A DNA stretch of 39,768 bases from positions 1-39,768 of the forward strand of contig CAIYMO010000056.1 in NCBI GenBank assembly GCA_903927345.1, given 5' to 3'. The notes beneath the pieces are model-generated. The model searched no databases, was not told the origin of the DNA, and worked only from the letters and a program-made list of their open reading frames with translations. This document shows, piece by piece, positions 9,379-17,644 of the stretch. The number at the start of each line of letters is the position of its first letter. The first letter of the stretch is position 1. A program made the translations under genes and the position numbers. The DNA is from an uncultured Armatimonadota bacterium. Its GTDB lineage: Bacteria > Armatimonadota > Fimbriimonadia > Fimbriimonadales > Fimbriimonadaceae.

Positions 9379-9702
9379 TTAGGGAGCTAGCCCGGCATGT
9401 GTTCGAATCGCCCGGCGGAGCATGTCCTCTGGAGGCAGGCCGTGGACACCCTTCTCGGTTCGGTAAACGCGGCAGGAGTAGGAAAAAGCTTCTTCCACAA
9501 GACGGCTCTCCTCAATGTCAATCCCATTGACCTGGATGGACGGCGAGCCTAAAAATTTGTGCCGTTCTGCGGTTTCGGTGTCCGGCACGTCTACTAAGCG
9601 GACCTCTGCTTCCGGGAACTCCGTGGCCACGACTTGTCGGGCGAGCGCAAAGGCACCCTCCCCGTTCGGACAGCCGTCAAAGACGAGCACTTCAACGAGC
9701 AT
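9379..9702 (-). CDS. DF-family thioredoxin-like protein of the mer operon
   Basis: A 107-residue protein beginning [18 protein letters not shown]. This is the signature of the small 'DF family (seleno)proteins' often found beside merB or merA, in which the FDGCPN cysteine is sometimes selenocysteine. The rest fits a thioredoxin-like fold ([16 protein letters not shown]). The ATG at 9702 is preferred over the in-frame ATG at 9723 because AGAGGAG lies just upstream. The start overlaps the merTP stop. Its role is unknown; thiol handling of organomercury or mercury is an inference from context. Confidence 0.75.
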   Translation of the reverse strand: MLVEVLVFDGCPNGEGAFALARQVVATEFPEAEVRLVDVPDTETAERHKFLGSPSIQVNGIDIEESRLVEEAFSYSCRVYRTEKGVHGLPPEDMLRRAIRTHAGLAP

Positions 9703-10279
9703 GACCGTTCTCCTCTGTAGCATCGAACCCTGCGCTCTTCACGGCGTCGAGGAGATGCTGTGTGTCGTGAAAGCTTGCGTTCACGACTACGGTGGCGCTC
9801 TTCTTGTCGACATCGACAGAAGCGGACTTCACACCAGAGGTCTTGGCCAGTGCCTCGCGTATCGGACCTGCGCATGCGGCGCAATCAATGCCCGGAACAT
9901 GAAGAACCACGGTCCTTTCGTTCGTGCTGGCGGCGCTTGCTACCTGGGGCGTCTGCCCGAGGGCAGCAAGGTTTGGATATGCGGCGGCGGCGACCGAAAG
10001 CGCCGCAATGACCCACATAACCCCGATATTTAGCTTGCGCTTCTTGAGAGCTTCCGGCGTCTGGCAACATTCCTCGCGCGACTTCCTATAAGCGAAATAG
10101 AACCCACCGGCCAAGAACACCGCAGTAAGGATGAGAAGGTAGGGACGAAACGGCGCGATGCGACTTGATATTCCAAGAGAACCTGCGGCTCCTGCTCCGA
10201 GAAGTGCCGGTATCCAGCAACAAGCCGAGGCAAACACTGCCACCAAAATTCCGCTGACGTAGCTAAGAATTGTCTTCAT
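9692..10279 (-). CDS. merT: MerT-MerP fusion, mercuric ion transporter
   Basis: Inner-membrane Hg(II) importer with the periplasmic-type binding domain fused behind it (MerTP). Helix 1 holds the MerT cysteine pair (SACCW, Cys20-Cys21), a second pair (EECC, Cys71-72) lies in the cytoplasmic loop, and a third helix spans about 85-105. A heavy-metal-associated domain with GIDCAAC (Cys133, Cys136) follows, and the total is 195 residues. The ATG at 10279 overlaps the regulator stop (ATGA) and has GGAG seven bases upstream. With merA broken next door, import without reduction would raise sensitivity rather than resistance unless a reductase exists elsewhere. Confidence 0.88.
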   Translation of the reverse strand: MKTILSYVSGILVAVFASACCWIPALLGAGAAGSLGISSRIAPFRPYLLILTAVFLAGGFYFAYRKSREECCQTPEALKKRKLNIGVMWVIAALSVAAAAYPNLAALGQTPQVASAASTNERTVVLHVPGIDCAACAGPIREALAKTSGVKSASVDVDKKSATVVVNASFHDTQHLLDAVKSAGFDATEENGHAR

Positions 10280-10647
10280 GATGTTGCTCCTACAAGTTGA
10301 GGCTCCATGTCCGATAAGACTAGATTGCGTGCACGGGCGTCCAGAACGCTGTAGACCACGAACTTGCCTTGGCGCTCGGCGTTTATCACGCCGGCATCCC
10401 CGAGCGTGCGAAGGTGGTGCATGACGGCGGGTGACGACATCGCGAGAAGGGCCGCAAGTTCGCAGACGCACAGCGGCTCAAAGCAAAGCGCCTGAACAAT
10501 CTTGACTCGGACCGGATGTCCTAAGGAAGCAAGAACACTTGCGAGCCTTTCGTGCGTTGAATTCGGCGAAAGACGCTCGCGAACGCGTTCGACCCTCAAG
10601 AGGTCGTTATTGTAAGTCGAACACTTGATTCTATCTACGGAGCTCAT
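10276..10647 (-). CDS. ArsR/SmtB-family metal-responsive repressor
   Basis: A 123-residue winged-helix repressor. It contains LGHPVRVKIVQAL, then a metal-site motif PLCVCELA (Cys60, Cys62) in the helix used by ArsR and CadC-like sensors, then the recognition helix MSSPAVMHHLRTLGDAG and the wing QGKFVVYSV. Cys9 or Cys55 could complete a three-thiolate site. It is the first gene of the mer operon and translationally coupled to merTP, so it probably releases DNA on binding Hg(II). ArsR-type control of mer genes is known outside the MerR paradigm. An operator-like dyad overlaps its promoter. Confidence 0.87.
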   Translation of the reverse strand: MSSVDRIKCSTYNNDLLRVERVRERLSPNSTHERLASVLASLGHPVRVKIVQALCFEPLCVCELAALLAMSSPAVMHHLRTLGDAGVINAERQGKFVVYSVLDARARNLVLSDMEPQLVGATS

Positions 10648-10659
10648 CTTCTTAATTAA

Positions 10660-10675
10660 ACGATTCCTTAATCGT
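10660..10675. promoter_or_regulatory. ArsR-type operator of the mer operon
   Basis: Perfect dyad ACGATT-CCTT-AATCGT, 13 bases upstream of the regulator ATG. It covers the predicted -10 box, the expected place for autorepression. Confidence 0.6.
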
Positions 10676-10699
10676 AATGGTTCCCGATTCTGATGTCAA
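10671..10699 (-). promoter_or_regulatory. Sigma-70-like promoter of the mer operon
   Basis: On the minus strand TTGACA (10699-10694) is followed after exactly 17 bases by TACGAT (10676-10671). It reads toward the ArsR gene and overlaps the operator dyad. Confidence 0.65.
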
Positions 10700-10744
10700 G
10701 AGACTCTCTCGCTGTTAGAAATCCGGCGTCTCGGCACCGGCATT

Positions 10745-10765
10745 CGTGCAACAGGGTGTTGCACG
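10745..10765. promoter_or_regulatory. Perfect hairpin/inverted repeat
   Basis: CGTGCAAC and GTTGCACG form 8-bp arms around AGGGT in the space between the divergent mer operon and the plus-strand gene at 10870. It could be an operator for the small gene or a transcript hairpin. No T-run follows on either side. Confidence 0.45.
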
Positions 10766-10869
10766 TTTACATTCGCAACCCCAAGAGCTAGGATTCGAGA
10801 ATCATTGAAGCAATCCCGTGGTTGCTCGGATAAGCGGATGAGCCCCAACCATTAGAGGAGGACAGTCCC

Positions 10870-11160
10870 ATGAAGAAAAGGCTAAAACTGGTCGTCACCA
10901 AGAACGCGATGGCCGTCATTTCCGACCCTGCGAAAGGCGATGCGACCAAGCGAGCCGTCGAACGCGCGATGGGATTCACGGAGGGTGTCGAATTCGAGAC
11001 TCCACGAACTCTCATGATTGAGAACTGCCCCCTCGGCGTTCACATCGACCCAAGTCGCGGCCCGGTCGTCATCGTCTCAAAATTTCAAGGCTTTCCTGCG
11101 ATTCCAGACGAGCTTATTGAAGCTCTCCTGCCTTTCACAACTGAGGTCGCGATAGCCTGA
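10870..11160 (+). CDS. Unknown small protein, copy B
   Basis: A 96-residue protein, paralogous to the one at 8323-8634 and not a family I recognise. It has a strong ribosome site (AGAGGAGG, nine bases before ATG). The N-terminus is basic (MKKRLKLVVTK), and the C-terminal half (PRTLMIENCPLGVHIDP onward) is nearly the same as copy A. It converges on the conjugation gene at 11162-12400 with one base between stops. The preserved reading frame in both copies, despite many silent and some replacement differences, indicates a functional protein. A role in transfer or copy control is only a guess from position. Confidence 0.7.
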   Translation: MKKRLKLVVTKNAMAVISDPAKGDATKRAVERAMGFTEGVEFETPRTLMIENCPLGVHIDPSRGPVVIVSKFQGFPAIPDELIEALLPFTTEVAIA

Positions 11161-11595
11161 TTTATTCTCCAGACGGCAAACCGTCACTCGGTGTCGTCCC
11201 AGAGCTTGAGCTTGGCGGGGTTGGCGGCTTCTGGGCTTCGTAGTGTTGCCAAAGAGGGGATCGCACGAGCCTTGTGGTGCTTTCCCGATGCCAGTTCGTA
11301 TCGGTGTCGCTGAAGCGAGTCCACGTATCCTGGTCTTTCCAGACTGCCACATATTGATTCTTGCTCTTCTCGATGAGGCCATTCGATCCGTAGCTGAATG
11401 GTGAAAACTGGGCTGAGTAGGTCACGGTGACCGTCGCGCTCTTGGGCCCAGTCTGTTCGACCGAATCAATCGTAGCCGTCACAGTCAAATCTTTTACGTT
11501 CGCGTAAAGCTTGGTAAGCCGACCTTGAATTTCAGAGCGGTCAATACTCCCTCCAGACTCGAACGTGACCCGGTATCCGCTCGGAAAGTTGGTGT
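11002..11595. repeat. 594-bp duplicated block, copy B (parent of 8476-9069)
   Basis: Covers the 3' half of small gene B and the last 143 or so codons of the membrane protein at 11162-12400. It is the intact context of the block that truncates merA. Equal length and scattered substitutions suggest the two copies come from related plasmid backbones rather than a very recent duplication. Confidence 0.85.
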
Positions 11596-12400
11596 ATGAG
11601 AGGTAGCCACTTTGGATCTCGCTGGCAATCGTCGTGTAAGGGGCCGCAAGAGTCTCTTTGCTTGGTCGCTTGTCGTCGAAGGCTATGTCACCCTCGTCCA
11701 TCTTCCAACTAAGTGACGCCTCACCTTCTTGCTGAATCAAAGCTCCTGTCTGGCGTTTCCATTCTCTCGACTTAATCTTCCACCCGCCTGAGTTCACAAG
11801 TCGATATTCGTTTTCAATGATTCGCTCGAAAATCAGATTGCCGTCTTGGTCTGTCCCACCGACGTTGCTGTACCAATTCTTAATTCCTGAGTTCCACCGG
11901 ACAAGCTCCGCGACCGTGGCACTAACTTCGTCGCCCGTCACTTGAGCGATATTCATCACCTTCAGTTTTTGAATGCTCTGTGTTTGATCGAAAAATTCTG
12001 TTGGGCTTGAAGAGGATTTGCCGTTCATGTCCCTGGAAGTGAATCCCGATGTCGTGAGATTCGTCGGGAATGAACCACCGTTCCAACCCGTTCGGTACTC
12101 CTCCATGACCTCTGCAACCTTCTCTTGGAGGCTCTTTTCTTGAGCTGCCGTCATTTCGGATGGCTTGTTTTTTTCGGCTGGTGGGATCGGCTTTTGATAG
12201 AAGTCTTGAGGGGTTCCGGTGATCAGAAGATAGGTTCCTCCAAGCAAGGCAACGGCAAGAGAAGCAACTGAAACGATCACGGACACGAACATCTTGACGC
12301 CCGAAAAGAAGGCACTCTCATCATGGACGTGCTTCTTGAGGTCGAACCGCTCTCGGGTTTCGACCTTTATCGGATTGGCGTTAAGGTTCGGCTCGCTCAT
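11162..12400 (-). CDS. Membrane-anchored VirB8/TcpC-like conjugation protein
   Basis: A 412-residue protein with a cytoplasmic N-terminus, one membrane helix (about 36-60) and an extracytoplasmic part. That part looks like two NTF2-like domains (about 90-230 and 265-390). The second has the typical pattern [18 protein letters not shown] ... [12 protein letters not shown] ... WHREST. Two NTF2-like domains behind one helix is the plan of TcpC/VirB8-type channel assembly proteins, so I infer a transfer role. The tail is Pro/Ser-rich. Its start overlaps the preceding gene by four bases. Its C-terminal third is duplicated in the merA chimera. Confidence 0.55.
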   Translation of the reverse strand: MSEPNLNANPIKVETRERFDLKKHVHDESAFFSGVKMFVSVIVSVASLAVALLGGTYLLITGTPQDFYQKPIPPAEKNKPSEMTAAQEKSLQEKVAEVMEEYRTGWNGGSFPTNLTTSGFTSRDMNGKSSSSPTEFFDQTQSIQKLKVMNIAQVTGDEVSATVAELVRWNSGIKNWYSNVGGTDQDGNLIFERIIENEYRLVNSGGWKIKSREWKRQTGALIQQEGEASLSWKMDEGDIAFDDKRPSKETLAAPYTTIASEIQSGYLSYTNFPSGYRVTFESGGSIDRSEIQGRLTKLYANVKDLTVTATIDSVEQTGPKSATVTVTYSAQFSPFSYGSNGLIEKSKNQYVAVWKDQDTWTRFSDTDTNWHRESTTRLVRSPLWQHYEAQKPPTPPSSSSGTTPSDGLPSGE

Positions 12401-13017
12401 CGCTGGTGCTTTTGCTTTTGGCTCTCCTGTTCCTGAGATTGTCGAGTTGCTTCATCAGCGGCTCGCCCGGACTGTTGCTCACGGGCCGCCTGGCGTAGCT
12501 CTTCGGATTGTTCGGTTTTCGAAAGGCTCGCCTCACGGAATTCCTGATTCTGGCGTTCAGCGTCCCACTTACTGGAGTGGAGGTGGCCTTGCTCAACCTT
12601 TGCCCCAAGGCTTTGTTCGAGATCGGAGTGCTCACTCTGCTTTGCGTTCTTCCATTGCCATTCGCTGGCCTGGCTCTCGATGCGGTTCGGTTCCTGAGAG
12701 ACATTCTGAGTCATCGTGGTCTTGGCTTCCCACTGATCGAATCGGGTCGCTCCATCTTGTCCTTTATCCTGTCGCTCGGCGTAGAGTTGAACACTCTCGG
12801 GCCGATTCTTGGAATCCACCTCGATGTTGTTGCGAACCACCTCGTCACCAAACTTTGAAGCGAACTGAGAAACGTGAGGGCCTTGGTTTTCCGGGTGCTC
12901 TGAAAGAACGTATTGGCGACCGTTGGTCTGCATATAGAAAAGTGATTCCTGACCGTTCTCGTGCTCGAAGATAACTTCGTGCTTTGACCAGCGTTCTTCT
13001 TGGTCGCTCGTTCTCAT
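12397..13017 (-). CDS. Hydrophilic protein of the mobilization operon, unknown function
   Basis: A 206-residue protein with no signal, membrane segment or family I recognise. The first 100 residues look folded (EVIFEHENGQESLFYMQTNGRQYVLSEHP...), and the rest is Gln/Glu/Arg-rich and probably coiled-coil or disordered (SKTEQSEELRQAAREQQSG). It is coupled by four-base overlaps both to the coupling-protein gene upstream and to the VirB8/TcpC-like gene downstream, so a transfer role is likely. Confidence 0.6.
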   Translation of the reverse strand: MRTSDQEERWSKHEVIFEHENGQESLFYMQTNGRQYVLSEHPENQGPHVSQFASKFGDEVVRNNIEVDSKNRPESVQLYAERQDKGQDGATRFDQWEAKTTMTQNVSQEPNRIESQASEWQWKNAKQSEHSDLEQSLGAKVEQGHLHSSKWDAERQNQEFREASLSKTEQSEELRQAAREQQSGRAADEATRQSQEQESQKQKHQR

Positions 13018-15158
13018 GGTTTCTGTCTCGCTTTGAATCGTCTGTAGGGCTTAACCGCTTCTTCCGTTTCCTCTGGACTGGCAAGTGTTGGCTCGGCAAT
13101 CATGGCAACAGGATCTGCAACCGGAGTCGCGCTTGGAGGGGCGGCTTGAGCTGGGGCGGGCGTGGGAGTAGTCGCTGGAGGATTTGACGGCGGTGTTGCA
13201 GGGGCTTGTGCTTGTGGCTGATCGGGATTTTGTGGCGTTGGCGTAACAAGCTTTCGCCTAACGGCCAAATCTTCGTCCCAACCTTTGAGCCACTGGGCAT
13301 AGGGATCATCCCAAGGCTTGAAGTCCTCGATAGCGGCTCCGCTGATGAGGGCAGCAGTTGCGCCATCCTGCTTTGGAAAGAGCCAATTGCCGGGGTAAGT
13401 GTGACGGTATGCGCCAATTCCAGGGACCAAGTAGTAGCCCGTCAAACCGGATTCTTGGCTCGTCACCGGAATCGTGAAGAACTGGGATTCCATGACCGAC
13501 TGCCGTTTGATGTAGTGCTCCGTCTCAGTTATCGAGTGACTCTTTGAACCTTGAGACGTTCCAAACCCCGTTGGGGTGGATGTTCCTCTCTGTTCGCTTC
13601 TTCGTGTCTCGATAGCCTCGTAGTCTCCAAAGAGCTTCGATGCCCATTCTGCCGTCTTCGGACTTTCGAGTCTGAGGATCGATTTGCAGTTGCACTGGCT
13701 GGTGATGACTCCGGCCATGTTCTCGCCGTAAACCTCTTTGATGCTGTCGAAGTCCTGGAATCCCAGAACGACGCAGACGCCCTTTGAGCGACCTTTCGTC
13801 AAAAGGCTGGTCAACCCTTCAAGCTTGCCCGCGTCTCCAATCTCATCGAGGAACATCCAGTTCCGTCTCAACCCTGCTCGGTCTTCGGGAAGGTCTAGGA
13901 GAAGTTCAGAAACGCGCTTGAAAATGACCTGGTTGATTCGGTCAATTGCGGCCCTTGCCCGCTCATTGTTTCCGAGAATGAGAACGCAGTTGCTTGAGCC
14001 ACGGTTCTGAACCCAGTCGGTGAGAGAAATCTTTCTGCCCGCATCCTGAGCCTTGTCCCACATGGCCGCAACTGCCTCGTAAGGAGTGAGCTTGGTCGCC
14101 ACGGTAGACATGACCTCATCCAGCGTCTCGCGGTTGTGATAGAAGCGGTCAACGATATGCTGAGTCTCGGGGCACTGCTCAAGAATGCGCTTGAGCCTAT
14201 CGACCGTGTACATCGACTTGATGAGGTCGCTGAATCTCCAATCTGCGTTCGACCGGATAAAGGAAAGCATGACTCCGTACAAAAGGAGCTGGGCAGAATC
14301 GACAAAGAAGGGCTGTGAGGCGTTTTTATCGGAAGGTATGAGAGTGACGGCGGCCTGGAGCGCGGCGGTCGGCTCGGTGATGTCTTTGGCGATATCCCAA
14401 GCAAGGCACCGCTCATCAAAAGGATTCAGCGTGAAGACTTTGCCCGGAATTCCCATGCTCGGAATTTGCGAGGCGATGTCCTGCTTCGCGTCGTAAATCA
14501 GCGCCCGGTGGTCTGCTCCGGTTCCGATATCTTTGAGAACTTCGCGCATTAGAAGTTGGATCGTGACGGTCTTTCCGCTTCCGGTCGTGCCAACCACCAT
14601 GAAGTGCGAAGTGGCGAACTTGGAAGGAATCCTCAAGCCTCCCCAAGTGATGCCCGGATCATTCTTATCCAGAACGAATTCGCTGGCCTTGCTAGCCGCG
14701 AGATCCACTGGCTGGGCGCGACCGCGAACAAGCTTGTTGACGACGTTGGGAATCGGCTGGTTAAAGCTGAACCACCAGGCGATTGCGGCAAAGATCAGGG
14801 CGGCGGTTCCTGCGCTGCTGTTGTCGGCTTTCAGATAGACCGCGATTGCGAATACCACGATGGAAGCCGCAATCGGGATCAGACTCTTGAGAATGCCTTT
14901 CGCGAGATATTCAACGAACCGAGAAAATAGGAGCGAGGTTCGCGGATTGGCTTTGTCGATCTGTGCGTAGAACAGGAGCGCGTATAGTGCGGTTACGATT
15001 CCCGCGACGATTGGCCCTTTGCGGAAGACTGCGTTGACTAGTTCGAAGACGCCGAATCCCAGGACAACAAGACAAAGCGGAATCATCTTCCGCTGAAAGT
15101 CCGTCGAAACCATCGAACGGACGACTCGCCTTATTTCGACAGTCGCCGTATCCGCCAT
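13014..15158 (-). CDS. Type IV coupling protein (TraD/TrwB family)
   Basis: ATPase that brings the relaxase-DNA complex to a secretion channel. The 714 residues include four hydrophobic N-terminal segments (about 26-46, 51-66, 92-110, 118-133). Walker A GTTGSGKT is at 190-197, YDAKQD follows, and Walker B WMFLDEI is at 434-440. The C-terminal tail (about 620-700) is very Pro/Ala/Thr-rich, as in some coupling proteins that contact partners. It starts nine bases after the relaxase stop. The low-complexity tail looks real because the reading frame continues to PYRRFKARQKP. Confidence 0.9.
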   Translation of the reverse strand: MADTATVEIRRVVRSMVSTDFQRKMIPLCLVVLGFGVFELVNAVFRKGPIVAGIVTALYALLFYAQIDKANPRTSLLFSRFVEYLAKGILKSLIPIAASIVVFAIAVYLKADNSSAGTAALIFAAIAWWFSFNQPIPNVVNKLVRGRAQPVDLAASKASEFVLDKNDPGITWGGLRIPSKFATSHFMVVGTTGSGKTVTIQLLMREVLKDIGTGADHRALIYDAKQDIASQIPSMGIPGKVFTLNPFDERCLAWDIAKDITEPTAALQAAVTLIPSDKNASQPFFVDSAQLLLYGVMLSFIRSNADWRFSDLIKSMYTVDRLKRILEQCPETQHIVDRFYHNRETLDEVMSTVATKLTPYEAVAAMWDKAQDAGRKISLTDWVQNRGSSNCVLILGNNERARAAIDRINQVIFKRVSELLLDLPEDRAGLRRNWMFLDEIGDAGKLEGLTSLLTKGRSKGVCVVLGFQDFDSIKEVYGENMAGVITSQCNCKSILRLESPKTAEWASKLFGDYEAIETRRSEQRGTSTPTGFGTSQGSKSHSITETEHYIKRQSVMESQFFTIPVTSQESGLTGYYLVPGIGAYRHTYPGNWLFPKQDGATAALISGAAIEDFKPWDDPYAQWLKGWDEDLAVRRKLVTPTPQNPDQPQAQAPATPPSNPPATTPTPAPAQAAPPSATPVADPVAMIAEPTLASPEETEEAVKPYRRFKARQKP

Positions 15159-15167
15159 TAAGAGATT

Positions 15168-17642
15168 CTACCGGCGGCGGCGTTCATGTTTCTGCCCCTC
15201 ATCTTGTGTTTGTTGATTTCGTAACTCTTCTTGATTTCGCAAAATGGTGTGAGCCATGTCCTTTTGTCTCGACCTTTCCATCTCTCTAGCAAGCCGTCCA
15301 ATCTCGTCACCTGCTTCCAGCTTGGTCAAGTAGAAGGTCGTTACCTCCCTCGCTCTGGATGCCTGAACGTAGGATAGTTCTCGATCTTGCATCGAACCAC
15401 CTGCAAGAACATAGGCTCGGGTCGTCGTTGCTCCTTGGGCCTTGTGCGTAGTCGAAGCGTATCCCAGGGCAATGTCGGTCATTGCATCAGACTCAAAGCT
15501 GACCTTTTCTCCGGAGTCAAGTCGAACAGTGACTCGTCCACTCTTGAGGTCAAAGGAATCAACCACGCCTCGTTCACCGTTCATGACTCCCATTGCCCCG
15601 TGATTTCGGGTGAACATCACTCGGTCGCCTTTGTAAAACTGGTCTGATCCAATCGGAATCGCTTCGCCCCGGATCTCACCTGCATCCTTCCGGATTTCCT
15701 GCGCCATGCGATTGAGCCTCCCTACTTCGGTTCGTGATCCTGCGAGAATCAACGTCTCGGCCATCGGCTTCTTGTCGGTATGCCAGTCTTTGATGAGGGT
15801 TCTCATGGCGTCCTCTCGCACGTCTTCGACCTTGACCAATCCCCGCTCAATGAATGCGTCCAGAGCTTCTTGTGCTCTGCCTTCGGCAATATCTTTCACG
15901 GCTCGTCTCGCCCAAGCATCGTTTTGCCGCCGAATGTCTTGAAGCTCGGCATGACCATATCGCTCCCCAAGTTCCATGAACGGGGCACCGGGGCCAATCG
16001 GTTGAAGTTGCTTTTCGTCCCCAACGAGCACGAGCTTGGCTCCTACTTTCTCGCAATACAGGGCAAGTTTTTGGAGTGCTGGCGTGGCAACCATTCCGGC
16101 TTCATCAACGATCATAATGCTCTTTTTGCCAAGCTTGCTTCGGCCCTTTTCCATGTCCATCAGAACCTTGGCGATTGTCTTGGATTCAATGTCTGCGCCG
16201 TCACCAAGTTCAGAAGCGGCCCTCGCGGAAAGCGCGGCTCCTTCAACCGTGAAGCCCTCGTCCTGCCAAATCTTCCGTGCGACATCGAGCATCCTCGTCT
16301 TTCCCGTCCCTGCCATTCCCGAGACGACAGCAAGTGCGCCGGACTTCTCCGTGATATGCCAAATCGCTTTCATCTGCTCTTCACTCAAGGTCGGATTCTT
16401 AGCAAGAGCACCGACTACCAATTCTTGAGAAACGGTGTGACTGTGATCTTCGGATAGCTTCTCCGCACTACCGAGAAGACTTGCTTCCATTGCCAGCATT
16501 TCCCGCGTTGTGAACCTGTATTCGCCATAGTAGCGGCCTAGTCGGATGATTTCCGGGCTGTGAGCCAAGTGGTCACGCGCTCCTGCAAGAAGTTCGTCCA
16601 CTAGCAGTCCGGATGCTTGGGCTTCCTCGGCCATCGCCCGTATGAAGTCGCGCTCGGTGAAGTGCGCCTGTGAAGATGTCAGTCGAAAAGTCGCAAGTGC
16701 GGCGGCCTGGTCAATCTCATCCTCGATGTTGCGAGTGATTCTCACCGCTCCCATCAGCCTGTCGGCTTCTAAAGTTGACCAACCTGCTTCTTGCCCGTCC
16801 TTTTGCCAATCACCGAATAGCAGCATCCGGGAGATAGCTTCTTTGGTATCCCTCGTCTCGATGGCCGCAACTGCCGCGCCCTCCGCTGTCCGAATTCCCC
16901 TTCGGTCAAGCTCTTCTTCGATTGCCGCCCTTCTCTTGCTGAACTCATTGATCAGCTCCTCCGGAACTCCGGAGATCTCAAACCATGTCCGGAACTTCTC
17001 AACGGGAATTCCCAGCTCACGTTCTAGCCTTCCGGCCAGCTCAAGGCGGTAGAGTGCCCCCGCCGCCATTTTCGCTTCAAAGAGTGAAAGTGAGCTTACG
17101 GTTCCCGTGGTGCCGTCCTCTCGAACCCCGATATTCATCACAAGCGCGTGGGTATGCAATTGCGGATCGAGTGCCCTGGAAGTCGAATGCTCAAAGCAAG
17201 CTATGACCAGGCCCGTTCGGTCAAATTCTGACCCTCCCTTCCCGCGCCTGGTCTTGGCGGCTGTGTCTTGAAGATAACCAAGAGCTGACTTGACCGCTTC
17301 AAAGTGTGCCCGCTGTATTTTCTGGCGGTTGTCGTCACTGAGCTGCGACCAAAGAACAGAAACTGATTTCGGTGCTGAGAAGGTCAAATCCCAACCGGGC
17401 CGATGTTCGGCTTTTCCCTCGTGCTTCTGGAGCTGCACAAGTGCTCGCGATCCATCTGGAGAGAGACCGTCGAAAAGATTGTAGAGCTGGTCTGACTCGA
17501 CCTCACCGAGTAGCCCCAGTTTTTCCGCGCCTTCGCCAAACCAAATCCCTTGTGGCTCTCCGCCCTCAAGGTAATAGTCTTCACGGGCAAGCCCAAGGTA
17601 GTAGCTGGCTTGACCACCAGACATTGCACTCATACTCAGCAT
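15168..17642 (-). CDS. MobF (TrwC/TraI-type) relaxase-helicase
   Basis: Nicks the origin of transfer and unwinds the plasmid for conjugation. The relaxase domain begins MLSMSAMSGGQASYYL with paired tyrosines (14-15 and 23-24). The metal-binding histidines are in FEHSTSR (His152) and LHTHALVMN (His163, His165). The helicase half has Walker A GMAGTGKT (442-449), Walker B IMIVDEAG and the C-terminal TTHKAQGATTTRAYV and YVQASRAR motifs. I use the ATG at 17642, which gives the canonical MobF start. A TTG at 17648 overlapping the upstream stop is the alternative. At 824 residues it is shorter than TraI and near TrwC size. Confidence 0.93.
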   Translation of the reverse strand: MLSMSAMSGGQASYYLGLAREDYYLEGGEPQGIWFGEGAEKLGLLGEVESDQLYNLFDGLSPDGSRALVQLQKHEGKAEHRPGWDLTFSAPKSVSVLWSQLSDDNRQKIQRAHFEAVKSALGYLQDTAAKTRRGKGGSEFDRTGLVIACFEHSTSRALDPQLHTHALVMNIGVREDGTTGTVSSLSLFEAKMAAGALYRLELAGRLERELGIPVEKFRTWFEISGVPEELINEFSKRRAAIEEELDRRGIRTAEGAAVAAIETRDTKEAISRMLLFGDWQKDGQEAGWSTLEADRLMGAVRITRNIEDEIDQAAALATFRLTSSQAHFTERDFIRAMAEEAQASGLLVDELLAGARDHLAHSPEIIRLGRYYGEYRFTTREMLAMEASLLGSAEKLSEDHSHTVSQELVVGALAKNPTLSEEQMKAIWHITEKSGALAVVSGMAGTGKTRMLDVARKIWQDEGFTVEGAALSARAASELGDGADIESKTIAKVLMDMEKGRSKLGKKSIMIVDEAGMVATPALQKLALYCEKVGAKLVLVGDEKQLQPIGPGAPFMELGERYGHAELQDIRRQNDAWARRAVKDIAEGRAQEALDAFIERGLVKVEDVREDAMRTLIKDWHTDKKPMAETLILAGSRTEVGRLNRMAQEIRKDAGEIRGEAIPIGSDQFYKGDRVMFTRNHGAMGVMNGERGVVDSFDLKSGRVTVRLDSGEKVSFESDAMTDIALGYASTTHKAQGATTTRAYVLAGGSMQDRELSYVQASRAREVTTFYLTKLEAGDEIGRLAREMERSRQKDMAHTILRNQEELRNQQTQDEGQKHERRRR

Positions 17643-17644
17643 GG

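Noticed and set aside
10280-10471. N-terminal extension of MerTP to 10471
   Set aside because: Runs through the ArsR gene in another frame; MerT begins at MKTILSYVSG with a ribosome site and ATGA coupling.
12294-12974. Long plus-strand open frame of 226 codons
   Set aside because: Lies opposite two well-coupled minus-strand genes, has low-complexity Arg/Ser composition and no ribosome site or family features.
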